The notes: generated by a model not told the origin, from the sequence alone. Shown: positions 42,916-52,091, counted from the first letter of the stretch. The stretch is DNA of 54,422 bases from Clostridiaceae bacterium (GCA_910575585.1 CAJTGF010000034.1:1-54422), one strand, 5' to 3'. Made by a program: numbers and translations.

Positions 42916-44718
42916 TCAATCCTCCGCGCGCTCCTCCCCCAGCCGACCGAGATACCGCCACAGGGTGGTGCGGCTGATGCCAAGCTGGCGGGCCGCCGCC
43001 GCGCGGTTGCCCCCATGGGCCGCCACGGTCTGCCTGACCGCCTCGCTGATAATATCCTCCAGGGTCTGGTCTGTCCGGATCTGCGAAAGCCCGACAGGCT
43101 GGGCGCTGCGCAGAACCCTCTCTTTGGCCAGCAGCTCGGCTACGGTATCGGCGCGGATATACGGGCCGTCAGAAAGGATGGCAAGGGAGCGGAGCAGATT
43201 TTTAAACTGTGTATAATTATTAGGCCACGGATACTGGCGCAGAAGCTCCAGCGCCCGGGGCTCAAACCCGGAAAACTGTTTGCCCAGTTCAAGGTTAAGG
43301 CTGTTAAGGTAAAGGCTTGCCAGGGACGGTATCTCGTCGGAACGGCTGCGCAGAGAAGGCAGCGGAAGCGTCAGATAGCCAAGGCGTTCACAGATCATAC
43401 GCATCACCTCCGGCATGGCCTCATTTTCCTGAACCGAGCAGGAAAACAAAAGCCTGACCCGGCGGGAAAGGCCGGTCTCCTCAATGGCGTCCGACAATCT
43501 GGAGGCGACGGCAGGAGAAACGGTTTCAAAATTCTTAAAATACACGGTGTTCCCTGAAGCATTTAAAGGAGAATTATAATGATCCAGCAAAAAATCCCAT
43601 CCCTTATCATTTACCTTCGCGCAGCTGACCACTACCATAGGGCGGTTAACCAGAGGACTGTTTAAGTATAGAAAGCGGGCGATCTGCTCTTTGCCTGTCC
43701 CCGGTTCGCCGCAGATCATTACCGCCTGGCGTCCCCTGGCCAATGCCCGTATCTCGTTATCAAGGGTTCCCATGGCCCCGCTTAAGCTGTAAAAACTGTT
43801 GGTAAACAGATATTCACACTCCCCCCGGTTCATGGTGCGTATCCCCACGCGGCTGGTATGCAGGGGGATCCGGGAAGGCACACAGTAAAACAGACGGCGC
43901 TCTGCCCCGTCCGACAAAAGCCGCTGCGCCGTAATGCTGTAAAGCTGATCCCGCTCCGTGTGGTAAAACTTAAACGAACCGCTGACAGGTATCTCCCGCA
44001 GATGGCTTTTCAGCGCTTTGTGCAGCTCAGGGGAAGGCTCTGAGGGACTGCTGTAAAACAGGCTTCCGTCCGGGTCCAGCACCACCACCCGGCCATTTTG
44101 CCCCTGGGTTATACTGCGCAGAAAAAGATTGTCCTGCCGCAGCCGGCGAAACCAGGAGCTGATGCTGATAGCCTGATCCATGGCAGTATGAAGACTTTCG
44201 GGGCCTGAGGTGATCAAAAAGGCGTCAAACCCCATTTCCCGGGCAGTAGTATGAGTAACCACATCGCAGACCACCATCCGATAGCCGCCCTCTTTCAGCT
44301 GCTGTAAGGTGCCGGAGACTTCCTCCGCGCTGTGTACCGTGAAAATATCCAGGTGATATCCCAGCAGGTCGCAGAGCGTATGGGCAGGACCGGTTATGCT
44401 GGGAAAGCCTACGATGGCATATAAATTGGAATAATTTTCGGCCAGCTTCATAGTGCGCAATACGTCGTAAACAGAGATATGGATCTCCACTACCGGCACG
44501 TCTGTCACTTTTTGGATGAGGGACGCGGTTCCGCCCCGGGAGATAATACAGTCGTAGGTGTTGGGAGGCATACCCTCCACTATAGCCTGCCCTTCCTCCA
44601 GATCGCCGATGTAGACGTCCAGCTCCACATCAGGATAGGCCTGCGCCACCAGTTTCATGGCCGTATACATCCCATCATAGGGGGCGATACCCAGGATCCG
44701 GGTATGAGTTTTGAGCAT
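42916..44718 (-). CDS. PrpR_N/AAA+/Fis-type transcription regulator of the acid-sugar cluster
   Basis: 600 residues in three parts. Residues 1-185 resemble the PrpR_N ligand domain (two Rossmann-like lobes; CIISRGGTASLIQK, VPVVEIHISVYDVLRTM). 200-290 may be PAS-like. 305-515 is an AAA+ module with Walker A GEPGTGKE (337-344), weak Walker B, and YPWPNNYTQFKNLLRSLAIL. 568-590 is a Fis-type HTH (GNRAAAARQLGISRTTLWRY). The sigma-54 contact loop GAFTGA is absent, so it probably works with sigma-A. ATG 44718 follows GGAGG at eight bases. Divergent from the kinase gene, it most likely senses an intermediate of that pathway. Confidence 0.85.
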   Translation of the reverse strand: MLKTHTRILGIAPYDGMYTAMKLVAQAYPDVELDVYIGDLEEGQAIVEGMPPNTYDCIISRGGTASLIQKVTDVPVVEIHISVYDVLRTMKLAENYSNLYAIVGFPSITGPAHTLCDLLGYHLDIFTVHSAEEVSGTLQQLKEGGYRMVVCDVVTHTTAREMGFDAFLITSGPESLHTAMDQAISISSWFRRLRQDNLFLRSITQGQNGRVVVLDPDGSLFYSSPSEPSPELHKALKSHLREIPVSGSFKFYHTERDQLYSITAQRLLSDGAERRLFYCVPSRIPLHTSRVGIRTMNRGECEYLFTNSFYSLSGAMGTLDNEIRALARGRQAVMICGEPGTGKEQIARFLYLNSPLVNRPMVVVSCAKVNDKGWDFLLDHYNSPLNASGNTVYFKNFETVSPAVASRLSDAIEETGLSRRVRLLFSCSVQENEAMPEVMRMICERLGYLTLPLPSLRSRSDEIPSLASLYLNSLNLELGKQFSGFEPRALELLRQYPWPNNYTQFKNLLRSLAILSDGPYIRADTVAELLAKERVLRSAQPVGLSQIRTDQTLEDIISEAVRQTVAAHGGNRAAAARQLGISRTTLWRYLGRLGEERAED

Positions 44719-44941
44719 AATTGATTCCTCCATTCATCTTTAACGTACTGTTTAAGTACATTGTACCAAAAATGTCCGCAAAAACAGCAACTGGCACGTC
44801 TTAATTTGAAACAGATTCAAGGGCTTCCGGCCTTATTTTTCCTTTTCGTTACAAATTAGAACATTTCCCCCAATTTTTCCCCATGCAAATCATTGCCAGA
44901 TACGACATAATAGAACCACAAAAATAGAGAGGAGACCTTAC

Positions 44942-46195
44942 ATGATTCTTCTGTTGATCCTTGCAGATGATTTTACCGGGGCATTGGATACAGGTGTACA
45001 GTTTGCCGCCTGCGGCATCTCCACCTGGGTGATCGTTGGGGAAGTCACGGATTTTTCCGCTTATCAGGCCGACGTGCTGGTAGTGGACACCGAGACCCGC
45101 CACCTTCCGCCCGACACGGCTGCCTGTGTGGTGGCACACCTGACCAAGAACGCCTTAGAAGCCGGCATACGCTTCCTTTATAAAAAGACCGATTCCGCCC
45201 TTCGCGGCAATGTGGGCGCGGAATTAGCCGCCCTGTTCCAGGCCAGCCACAGCAGACAGCTTCCTTTTCTGCCGGCCTTTCCGCAGATCGGACGGGTTAC
45301 ACGAAACGGTATCCACTATATAGACGGCGTTCCGGTGGCTGAAAGCCCCTTTGGAAACGACCCCTTTGAGCCTGTGTGTCATTCCGCGGTAACGGCCCTC
45401 CTTGCCCGGCAGACCAGCCTGCCCTCCCACAGCTATCCTGTACTTCATGAAGGGGACGCCATGCCTAAGGAGGAGGGAATCCTTGTGTTTGACGCCGCCA
45501 CAACAGAAGATCTGGCCGAGACCGGGAGGCGGCTGTTTTCAAGTGAACCGCCGCGGATCCTGGCCGGCTGCGCAGGGTTTGGGGCAATGCTGCCGAAGCT
45601 CCTTAACCTTACCGGTCAGCCGGTTTCCTCCCCTCCCCCGCTTATCCCCCGCCTGTTAGTCATATGCGGCAGCGTCAATCCCATTACCCTTGCCCAGCTG
45701 GACGAGGCAAAGCGGCGGGGCTTTAGCCGTCTTTGCCTGACTCCCCGCCAGAAACTGGAGCCGGATTACTGGCAAAGCAACGAAGGCAAAGAGAGTCTGA
45801 CGAAAATGAAAGCCATGCTGGAGGAAAATCCCTGCTGCATTATTGAGAGCAACGACCCGGACGGCAATGAACCTACCGCTCAATACGCGAAAAAGCTTGG
45901 CATCGACAAAGAAACCATGCGTGTCCGCATTTCAAGCAGTCTGGGCCACATCTTCGGCGCGCTGTTTGCCGGCCCGTGGACAGGAACTCTCCTGGTGACC
46001 GGCGGCGATACGCTGCTGCAGTGTATGAACCACGTGGGCGTATGGGAGCTGGAGCCTGTGTGCGAACTGGAAAACGGCGTGGTTCTGGTACGCTTCACTT
46101 ATAACGGGCGCGCCTGCCATATCATTACAAAATCCGGAGGATTTGGTCAGCCGGACCTGCTGGTCCGTCTGGCAAACCGTATTGTCAACTGCTGA
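44942..46195 (+). CDS. Four-carbon acid sugar kinase (DUF1537 family; DtnK/OtnK-like)
   Basis: 417 residues. N-terminal DUF1537_N: LADDFTGALDTGVQFAACGI and FLYKKTDSALRGNVGAELAA. C-terminal NBD: LVICGSVNPITLAQLDEA, LLVTGGDTLLQCMNHVGVWE and ITKSGGFGQPDLLVRL. Known members phosphorylate D-threonate, L-threonate or D-erythronate at the 4-position. Paired in this operon with a PdxA-type dehydrogenase, the D-threonate (DtnK) type reaction is the closest known case; the exact substrate is inference. ATG follows GAGGAG at seven bases. First gene of the plus-strand operon. Confidence 0.88.
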   Translation: MILLLILADDFTGALDTGVQFAACGISTWVIVGEVTDFSAYQADVLVVDTETRHLPPDTAACVVAHLTKNALEAGIRFLYKKTDSALRGNVGAELAALFQASHSRQLPFLPAFPQIGRVTRNGIHYIDGVPVAESPFGNDPFEPVCHSAVTALLARQTSLPSHSYPVLHEGDAMPKEEGILVFDAATTEDLAETGRRLFSSEPPRILAGCAGFGAMLPKLLNLTGQPVSSPPPLIPRLLVICGSVNPITLAQLDEAKRRGFSRLCLTPRQKLEPDYWQSNEGKESLTKMKAMLEENPCCIIESNDPDGNEPTAQYAKKLGIDKETMRVRISSSLGHIFGALFAGPWTGTLLVTGGDTLLQCMNHVGVWELEPVCELENGVVLVRFTYNGRACHIITKSGGFGQPDLLVRLANRIVNC

Positions 46196-46252
46196 ACCGT
46201 TTGCGGGAAATGCCCGCTTCGGATACAAAAAACGAAAATAGGAGGAAAACAC

Positions 46253-47413
46253 ATGACTTACCCAAAACTGCCCGGTCTTACCTGGGACGGCGCCGTTTAC
46301 GAAAATGACGAGATGGGAACCCTGGAGGCTCTGCTGCCCACCGGCGGCTACCCCACTGCCCATGCTCCCGCTATGGTGGAGCTGCCAGACGGCGATCTGC
46401 TGTGCTGCTGGTTTGCCGGCACCTATGAAGGAAGCGCCGACATCCGTATCATCTGTTCCTGTCTGCCAAAGGACGGCACAGCCTGGCTGCCGCCGGTAGA
46501 TATCTCCGGCGACGATACCCGCAGCGAGCAGAACCCCTCCCTCTTTTACGGGCCGGACGGCGCGGTGTGGGCAATGTACACCGCTCAGCTGGACCGTCAG
46601 CCAGGCAAAGATAATATGCAGTACACCGCCGTGGTGCGCTGTCAGAAAAGCACGGACGGCGGAAAAACCTGGGGACCCTATGAGACCGTATTTGCCGAGG
46701 AAGGCACGTTCTGCCGCCAGCCCATCCAGGTGCTCTCCAACGGGCGTTGGATCTTTGCCAACTGGCTCTGTACCGACTCCGCGGACGGTCTTTCCGGTGA
46801 TCCCACTGCCCTGCGCATCTCCGACGACCAGGGCAAAAGCTGGCTCAAGGTCATGATGCCCGCAAGCAACGGCCACGTCCACGCCAATGTGGTGGAACTG
46901 GAACCGGGACATCTGGCAGCCTTTATGCGCAACCGGGAGGCATACCGCATTCACCGCAGCGAGTCCTTTGACTGGGGCGAGACCTGGACCGAACCCGCGC
47001 CCACTCCTCTGCCCAACAACAACTCAAGCATCAGCGCCCTGAAGCTGAAAAGCGGCCGGATCGCCATTGCCTATAACCCAACCTGCACCCCGGATCCCAA
47101 GCCCGGCAAAGCGGCCTGGCCCGGCCTGCGCTGTCCGGTGGCTGTGGCTCTGTCAGAGGACGGCGGCCTTACTTTCCCCATCATCCGCTGGATGGAGCGG
47201 GGCGAAGGCTACATGGGCGAAGAAAACAAGACCAACAACAAGCAGTACGAGTACCCCTACCTTATGCAGAGCCGGGACGGTATGCTGCATCTTGCTTACG
47301 CCGCCCGTACCCGTCAGGGCATCAAATATGTCCGTTTCAGCGAGGAAGACGTCCTGGGCGCGAAACGGGAGAAGGTAGGTCTGTACAATCCCACCGCGGC
47401 CCAGAGCCGATAA
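46253..47413 (+). CDS. BNR/sialidase-fold protein, substrate unknown
   Basis: 386 residues without signal peptide, so cytoplasmic. A six-bladed propeller of the BNR_2 (sialidase) type is indicated by Asp-box repeats STDGGKTWGP, SDDQGKSW, SFDWGETW and SEDGGLTFP, with HAPAMVELPDGDLLCCWFAG at the first blade and EYPYLMQSRDGMLHLAYAAR at the last. BNR_2 proteins include sialidases but also lyases and other enzymes on acidic sugars, so hydrolysis of sialic acid is not implied; no NanA/NanE/NanK genes are near. It would act on an imported oligomer or a sugar-acid conjugate before the aldolase and kinase steps. ATG follows AGGAGG. Confidence 0.75.
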   Translation: MTYPKLPGLTWDGAVYENDEMGTLEALLPTGGYPTAHAPAMVELPDGDLLCCWFAGTYEGSADIRIICSCLPKDGTAWLPPVDISGDDTRSEQNPSLFYGPDGAVWAMYTAQLDRQPGKDNMQYTAVVRCQKSTDGGKTWGPYETVFAEEGTFCRQPIQVLSNGRWIFANWLCTDSADGLSGDPTALRISDDQGKSWLKVMMPASNGHVHANVVELEPGHLAAFMRNREAYRIHRSESFDWGETWTEPAPTPLPNNNSSISALKLKSGRIAIAYNPTCTPDPKPGKAAWPGLRCPVAVALSEDGGLTFPIIRWMERGEGYMGEENKTNNKQYEYPYLMQSRDGMLHLAYAARTRQGIKYVRFSEEDVLGAKREKVGLYNPTAAQSR

Positions 47414-47416
47414 AAA

Positions 47417-47579
47417 ATGTACTCTCGGAATCTCTCCTGCACCTGCCTTTGTGGATGATTTTCCGCCATATGCACATAAATTTAATCAACGTACGTTCCA
47501 CGTACGCCTCATAAATTTATGCACATCTGACAAAAAATCATCTCACAAAATCAGGCACAAAGAGACTCCGAGAGTACAT
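47417..47579. repeat. P2 palindromic element, copy 3 (inverted)
   Basis: The reverse orientation of copies 1 and 2, with ATGTACTCTCGGAATCTCT and AGACTCCGAGAGTACAT ends and the centre ACGTACGTTCCACGTACGC. It fills nearly the whole gap between the sialidase-fold gene (stop 47413) and the alcohol dehydrogenase start (47607). As RNA it would form a ~160-base hairpin within the operon transcript. Confidence 0.8.
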
Positions 47580-47606
47580 AAAAAATATAAGGAGGATCTG
47601 ATCACA

Positions 47607-48803
47607 ATGCTGACTCAGTACAATCTGAAAATGCCCCATGCCGTTTACGGCGGGGAGAACGCCATGGACAACATCACCGCCGTCATCAAAGCCCGGGGCG
47701 TCAAAAAAATCGCCATGTTTACCGACAAAGGGATCGAGGAGGCCGGTCTGTTCGCTCTGCCAGAAGCTGCCGTCAAGGCTGCCGGCGTGGAATACTATGT
47801 TCTGGATGATCTGCCTGCGGAACCCAGCTACATGGCCGTGCAAAAGCTGGTGGACGAGTTCAAGGTCTCCGGCGCGGATCTGATCGTGGCCTGCGGCGGC
47901 GGAAGCGTCATGGACGCGGCCAAGCTGGCCAGCGTGCTGGTTACCGACGCCTACGGCGTAAAGGAGCTGTTAGACGATCCGGGCATGGCCAAAAAGTGCG
48001 TGCCTATGATCCTGATCCCTACCACTGCCGGCACCGGCGCGGAGGTAACACCGAATGCCATTGTGGCGGTGCCTGAAAAGGAACTGAAAGTGGGGATCGT
48101 CAATGAGAACATGATCGCCGATTACGTCATTCTGGACGCGCGGATGATCAAAAACCTGCCCCGCAAGATCGCCGCGGCCACAGGAGTAGACGCCCTGGCC
48201 CACTGTATCGAGTGCTTTACCAGCAATAAAGCCAATCCCTTCAGCGATCTGTACGCCCTGGAAGGCCTGGATCTGATCCTGAACAACATCGAAAAAGCCT
48301 GCGACGACTCGGAGGCCATGGAGGAGAAAAACCGGATGCAGATAGCCGCTTACTACGGAGGCCTGGCCATTACAGCCAGCGGCACCACGGCTGTCCACGC
48401 TTTAAGCTATCCTTTAGGCGGCAAGTACCATATTGCCCACGGCGTATCCAACGCCATCCTTTTGGCCCCGGTTATGCGCTTTAACAGCGGACATGAAGCC
48501 GTGCGCCAAAGGCTGGCCGCTGCCTATGACCGCTGCTGCCACGACCAGGCGCGCCGCAGTACTGTGGAGGAAAAGGCCGCATGGATGATCGCACGGCTGG
48601 AATCTATCGTCAAACATCTGGACATTCCCACCAGCTTAAAGGAGTTCGGCGTGCCTGCCCGGGATCTGGATAGTCTGGTGGAGGCCGGCATGCAGGTACA
48701 GCGCCTGCTGGTTAACAATATGCGCCCCGTAACCGCCGACGATGCCCGCAAACTGTATCAGGAGATCATTGAAACGAAACATAAGAAAGGAGAATTACCG
48801 TGA
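47607..48803 (+). CDS. Iron-containing alcohol dehydrogenase (FucO-like)
   Basis: 398 residues of the group III alcohol dehydrogenase family. NAD site GGGSVMDAAK (97-104), PTTAGTGAEVTPNAI, and metal ligands Asp195, His199, His264 and His278 in GVDALAHCIE and VHALSYPLGGKYHIAHG are all present. Such enzymes reduce small aldehydes (lactaldehyde, glyceraldehyde, glycolaldehyde), suiting an aldehyde released by the aldolase encoded next. ATG 47607 follows GGAGG at a longish distance; the upstream open frame is P2 sequence. The stop overlaps the next start as GTGA. Confidence 0.9.
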   Translation: MLTQYNLKMPHAVYGGENAMDNITAVIKARGVKKIAMFTDKGIEEAGLFALPEAAVKAAGVEYYVLDDLPAEPSYMAVQKLVDEFKVSGADLIVACGGGSVMDAAKLASVLVTDAYGVKELLDDPGMAKKCVPMILIPTTAGTGAEVTPNAIVAVPEKELKVGIVNENMIADYVILDARMIKNLPRKIAAATGVDALAHCIECFTSNKANPFSDLYALEGLDLILNNIEKACDDSEAMEEKNRMQIAAYYGGLAITASGTTAVHALSYPLGGKYHIAHGVSNAILLAPVMRFNSGHEAVRQRLAAAYDRCCHDQARRSTVEEKAAWMIARLESIVKHLDIPTSLKEFGVPARDLDSLVEAGMQVQRLLVNNMRPVTADDARKLYQEIIETKHKKGELP

Positions 48804-49714
48804 AAACCAGCAAAATCAAAGGAATTATCCCCCCGATTATTACCCCGATGAACGATGATGCCGAGCAGACCGTCAACCATGAGGAACTGCGCAGACAGGT
48901 GGAACGCCAGATTGAAAGCGGCGTCCATGGCCTGTTCCCCTTCGGAACCAACGGCGAAGCCTACGCCCTTTCCATGAAGGAGAAAGAAGAGATCCTGGAA
49001 ACGGTCATTGACCAGGTAAAAGGCCGCGTTCCGGTTTACGCAGGCAGTGGATGCATCACCACAGCAGACACCATCCGCATGAGCAGACGGGCCCAGGCCC
49101 TGGGCGCGGACGCCCTGTCCATCATCACCCCCAGCTTTGCCCTTGCCTCCCAAAAGGAGCTGTACGACCACTATGTAGCTGTGGCAAAGGCTGTGGACAT
49201 CCCCATTATCCTGTACAACATCCCGCCAAGAACCGGCAACAAGCTGCTGCCTGAAACCGTTCAGGCCCTTTGCCGGGACGTAGATGTTATCGTGGGAGCC
49301 AAGGATTCCAGCGGTGATATCGAAAACCTGAAAGCTTACATCCGCCTGACCAGGGAGCTTAACAAGGAGGTTGCCATCCTTGCGGGCAATGACGGTTCCA
49401 TCCTCACATGCTTAAAGGAAGGCGGCGCGGGAGGAATCGCCGGCCGCGCCAACATCTGGCCTGTTACCGCAGCCAGCATCTATGACCGCTTCATAGCAGG
49501 GGATATAGAGGGCGCCCAGAAGGCCCAGGACGCTGTTGCCATCTTGCAGCAGACCTTCAAATACGGCAACCCCAACACCATCATCAAGACCGCCGTGGCT
49601 CTGCTCGGCTATAACGTGGGCAAGTGCCGCGCGCCGTTTAACTATGTTCCAGAAGAGGGAATCGAAGCTTTGAAGAACGTCCTGGCAGAGAACACTGCCA
49701 AGGGCATTAAATAA
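48800..49714 (+). CDS. DapA-family aldolase (dihydrodipicolinate synthase / 2-keto-3-deoxy acid aldolase-like)
   Basis: 304 residues, class I TIM-barrel. Schiff-base Lys168 in IVGAKDSSGD, Tyr139 in PIILYNIPPRTG, and the carboxylate-binding GTNGEAY (49-55) are present. GTNGE in place of GTTGE, and the catabolic neighbours, argue against a lysine-biosynthesis role and for cleavage of a 2-keto-3-deoxy sugar acid to pyruvate and an aldehyde. Start is GTG 48800 with AAAGGAG before it. Co-translated with the alcohol dehydrogenase that could take up the aldehyde. Confidence 0.88.
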   Translation: MKTSKIKGIIPPIITPMNDDAEQTVNHEELRRQVERQIESGVHGLFPFGTNGEAYALSMKEKEEILETVIDQVKGRVPVYAGSGCITTADTIRMSRRAQALGADALSIITPSFALASQKELYDHYVAVAKAVDIPIILYNIPPRTGNKLLPETVQALCRDVDVIVGAKDSSGDIENLKAYIRLTRELNKEVAILAGNDGSILTCLKEGGAGGIAGRANIWPVTAASIYDRFIAGDIEGAQKAQDAVAILQQTFKYGNPNTIIKTAVALLGYNVGKCRAPFNYVPEEGIEALKNVLAENTAKGIK

Positions 49715-49724
49715 GGAGGGGCAC

Positions 49725-50792
49725 ATGACAAAACCCATTATTGGCATTACCATGGGGGATCCCGCAGGCTCCGGCCCGGAGATCACCGTCAAAGCGCTGG
49801 CAGACCCAGAGCAGTATGGTTACTGTCGTCCTATTGTTGTAGGAGATGTGAAGATCATGGAGCAGGCGAAAAAGCTTGTGGGCCAGGAGGATATGGTTAT
49901 CCACCGCTGCGGCCGCGTGTCGGACGCCCTGTTCACCCCAGGCGCCATTGACGTGCTGCACCTTGATCTGATTAAAGATATCAGCAAATTTGAACTGGCA
50001 AAGGTCAGCATAGAGGGCGGCAACGCAGCCTTCCAGTGTGTAAAAAAGGTCATCGAACTGGCTATGGCAGGGGAGGTGGACGCCACCTGCACCAATGCTC
50101 TGAATAAGGAAGCCATGAACAAGGCCCTGGAGTTTTACCACGGTGAAAAATCCGACGGCCATACCCACTTTGACGGCCATACCGAGATTTACGCCACCTA
50201 TACCAACACCAAAAAATATACCATGATGCTGGCACACCACGACCTGCGGGTGGTACACGTTTCCACCCACGTTTCCCTGCGGGAGGCCTGCGACCGGGTA
50301 AAGAAGGACAGGGTGCTGGAGGTAATCGAGATCGCCAACAAGGCATGTAAGGATATGGGCATCGAAAATCCGCGCATTGCCGTGGCAGGCCTTAATCCCC
50401 ACTGCGGCGAAAACGGCCTGTTCGGCAGGGAGGAGATCGAGGAGATCACCCCGGCCATTGAGGCCGCAAAGGCCAGGGGCATAGCAGGCGTCACAGGCCC
50501 ATGTCCGCCGGACAGCGTGTTTTCCCAGGCGCTGGGCGGCTGGTATGACATCGTGGTGTGCATGTACCACGACCAGGGCCATATCCCCCTTAAGACCGTG
50601 GGATTTGTTTACGACCGCGAAAGACAGGAGTGGGGCGCCGTGGAGGGAGTCAATGTTACCCTGGGCCTTCCCATTATCCGCGCCAGCGTGGATCACGGCA
50701 CTGACTTTTATCATGCGGGAAAGGGCAACGGCAATGAATTAAGCCTTGTCAACGCCATAAAATACGCCGTGCGCATGGCAAACGGACACTAA
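49725..50792 (+). CDS. PdxA-family dehydrogenase (PdxA2-like, 4-phospho-acid-sugar dehydrogenase)
   Basis: 355 residues. PIIGITMGDPAGSGPEITVK, metal His in HFDGHTEIYA, MMLAHHDLRVVHVSTHV, NPHCGENGLFGREE, MYHDQGHIPLK and SVDHGTDFYHAGKG follow PdxA. No other vitamin B6 gene is near; with the DUF1537 kinase it fits PdxA2, which oxidises 4-phospho-D-threonate or -erythronate with decarboxylation to DHAP. The late motif normally reads DHGTA.D.AG; here it is DHGTDFYHAG, which may reflect a changed substrate. ATG follows AAGGAGG. Confidence 0.88.
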   Translation: MTKPIIGITMGDPAGSGPEITVKALADPEQYGYCRPIVVGDVKIMEQAKKLVGQEDMVIHRCGRVSDALFTPGAIDVLHLDLIKDISKFELAKVSIEGGNAAFQCVKKVIELAMAGEVDATCTNALNKEAMNKALEFYHGEKSDGHTHFDGHTEIYATYTNTKKYTMMLAHHDLRVVHVSTHVSLREACDRVKKDRVLEVIEIANKACKDMGIENPRIAVAGLNPHCGENGLFGREEIEEITPAIEAAKARGIAGVTGPCPPDSVFSQALGGWYDIVVCMYHDQGHIPLKTVGFVYDRERQEWGAVEGVNVTLGLPIIRASVDHGTDFYHAGKGNGNELSLVNAIKYAVRMANGH

Positions 50793-50813
50793 ATCAAGTT
50801 AGGAGGAAATATA

Positions 50814-52091
50814 ATGACTTTACCCATGATAACAGCTCTGGCCATCACGATCCTCATGATCATCTTAATCATGATGGACAAACTGCCCTTCGGAGCGCCG
50901 CCGCTGCTGGCTCTGCTGCTGCTGGTCGTGTTTGGCGTGACCGATATCAAAACCGCGTTCGGAGGTTTTTCCAACTCCACCATCGTCATGCTGGCTTCCT
51001 TTATGGCGATCATAGCAGCCCTGCAAAAAACCAGTTTTATTGTCAAATTCAAGGCTTTGATGTATAATATGGCTAACAAGGGCGGCTTTAAGGCTTACGT
51101 CCTGCTTATTGTCATCGTTATGCTGGGATGCAGCCTGTTCGGCACCGGCTCCACTGCTTACTATGTCCTGGTAATCGGTCTTCTGTCCACTTTGCCCTAC
51201 AATAAGCAGCTTCCGCCTTCCAAGGTGCTTATGCCTGCGGGTTTTGCGGCCAACCACCCGCTGGTTCCGTTTAATACCGCGCTGCAGTATGGTATCGTTA
51301 TAGCTGTTTTGGGAAGCGCCGGCGTCACTGCCAATGTTAATTTGCTCAAGTTCTCTCTTGTAAACCTAAGCCTTTCCCTTGGCTTTCTGGCCTGGTGCGT
51401 CATCGCCTATAAGATCATGCCCGACCACCCCATCGCCGAAGCCAGCGAGGAAGCCAAGGCACAGGGGGAGGGTGCGCCCGTCCTTACCAAGCAGAAAGAG
51501 ACGGTTACATACATCAGCTTTGTGATTGCCGTTGTAGGTATGGTCCTGCAAAGTACCATCGGCGACAGAGGCTACGCCATCACCGGCCTTGCCGTAGGCA
51601 TCCTGCTTGTATTTGGAGTAATGGACTTTAACGAGATCCGCAACGCCATCAGCGCGCCAATTATCCTGATGTCTGCCGGCGTCATCGGTATCGCGGACGC
51701 CCTTGGAAACACCGGCCTGACCAATCTGGTTGGAGAAACCGTGGCCCAGATGCTGGGGGGCAATGTCAATCCTTTTGTCCTCATCTTCGTCTTCTGCGTC
51801 CTGACCAGTGTGCTGGCCACCCTCACCGGTTCTACCATCGGCACGGTTTACGTTTTTGCCCCTATGGCTATCGCTACCTGCGTCAACCTGGGCCTTGACC
51901 CCACCGCGGCTGCTTCCGCTATTGTTATCTCCGGCTGGTGCGGACACTTTCTGCCCATTGACGGTATGCCTGCCATGATCATGGGTACCGGAAACTATAA
52001 GATCACCGAGTTTTGGAAATTTACTATCCCACAGTACTTTATCCGCCTGCTGGCTCTCACCGTAGGCGCGGTACTTATCTTCCCTATGTAA
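50814..52091 (+). CDS. SLC13/DASS-like (ArsB/NhaD superfamily) acid permease
   Basis: 425 residues with about 11 membrane helices: ITALAITILMIILIMMDKLP, then PPLLALLLLVVFGVTDIKTA, NSTIVMLASFMAIIAALQKT, GCSLFGTGSTAYYVLVIGLL and the repeated half ending LTGSTIGTVYVFAPMAIATC. Symmetry and length fit ion-coupled uptake of organic acids. In this operon it should import the acid sugar handled by the kinase, aldolase and PdxA-like enzymes. ATG follows AGGAGG. Confidence 0.85.
   Translation: MTLPMITALAITILMIILIMMDKLPFGAPPLLALLLLVVFGVTDIKTAFGGFSNSTIVMLASFMAIIAALQKTSFIVKFKALMYNMANKGGFKAYVLLIVIVMLGCSLFGTGSTAYYVLVIGLLSTLPYNKQLPPSKVLMPAGFAANHPLVPFNTALQYGIVIAVLGSAGVTANVNLLKFSLVNLSLSLGFLAWCVIAYKIMPDHPIAEASEEAKAQGEGAPVLTKQKETVTYISFVIAVVGMVLQSTIGDRGYAITGLAVGILLVFGVMDFNEIRNAISAPIILMSAGVIGIADALGNTGLTNLVGETVAQMLGGNVNPFVLIFVFCVLTSVLATLTGSTIGTVYVFAPMAIATCVNLGLDPTAAASAIVISGWCGHFLPIDGMPAMIMGTGNYKITEFWKFTIPQYFIRLLALTVGAVLIFPM

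Noticed and set aside
44785-44815. A TGGCACG resembling a sigma-54 -24 element upstream of the kinase gene
   Set aside because: The required GC at the -12 position (ten bases on) is TT, and the linked AAA+ regulator lacks GAFTGA.
46253-50792. Sialic-acid catabolic operon
   Set aside because: A BNR protein and a DapA-family aldolase suggest it at first, but there is no ManNAc kinase/epimerase, no GlcNAc-6-P genes, and the kinase is DUF1537.
49725-50792. Vitamin B6 synthesis role for the PdxA-family gene
   Set aside because: No pdxJ or serC neighbours; it lies in a catabolic operon with a DUF1537 kinase, the PdxA2 context.
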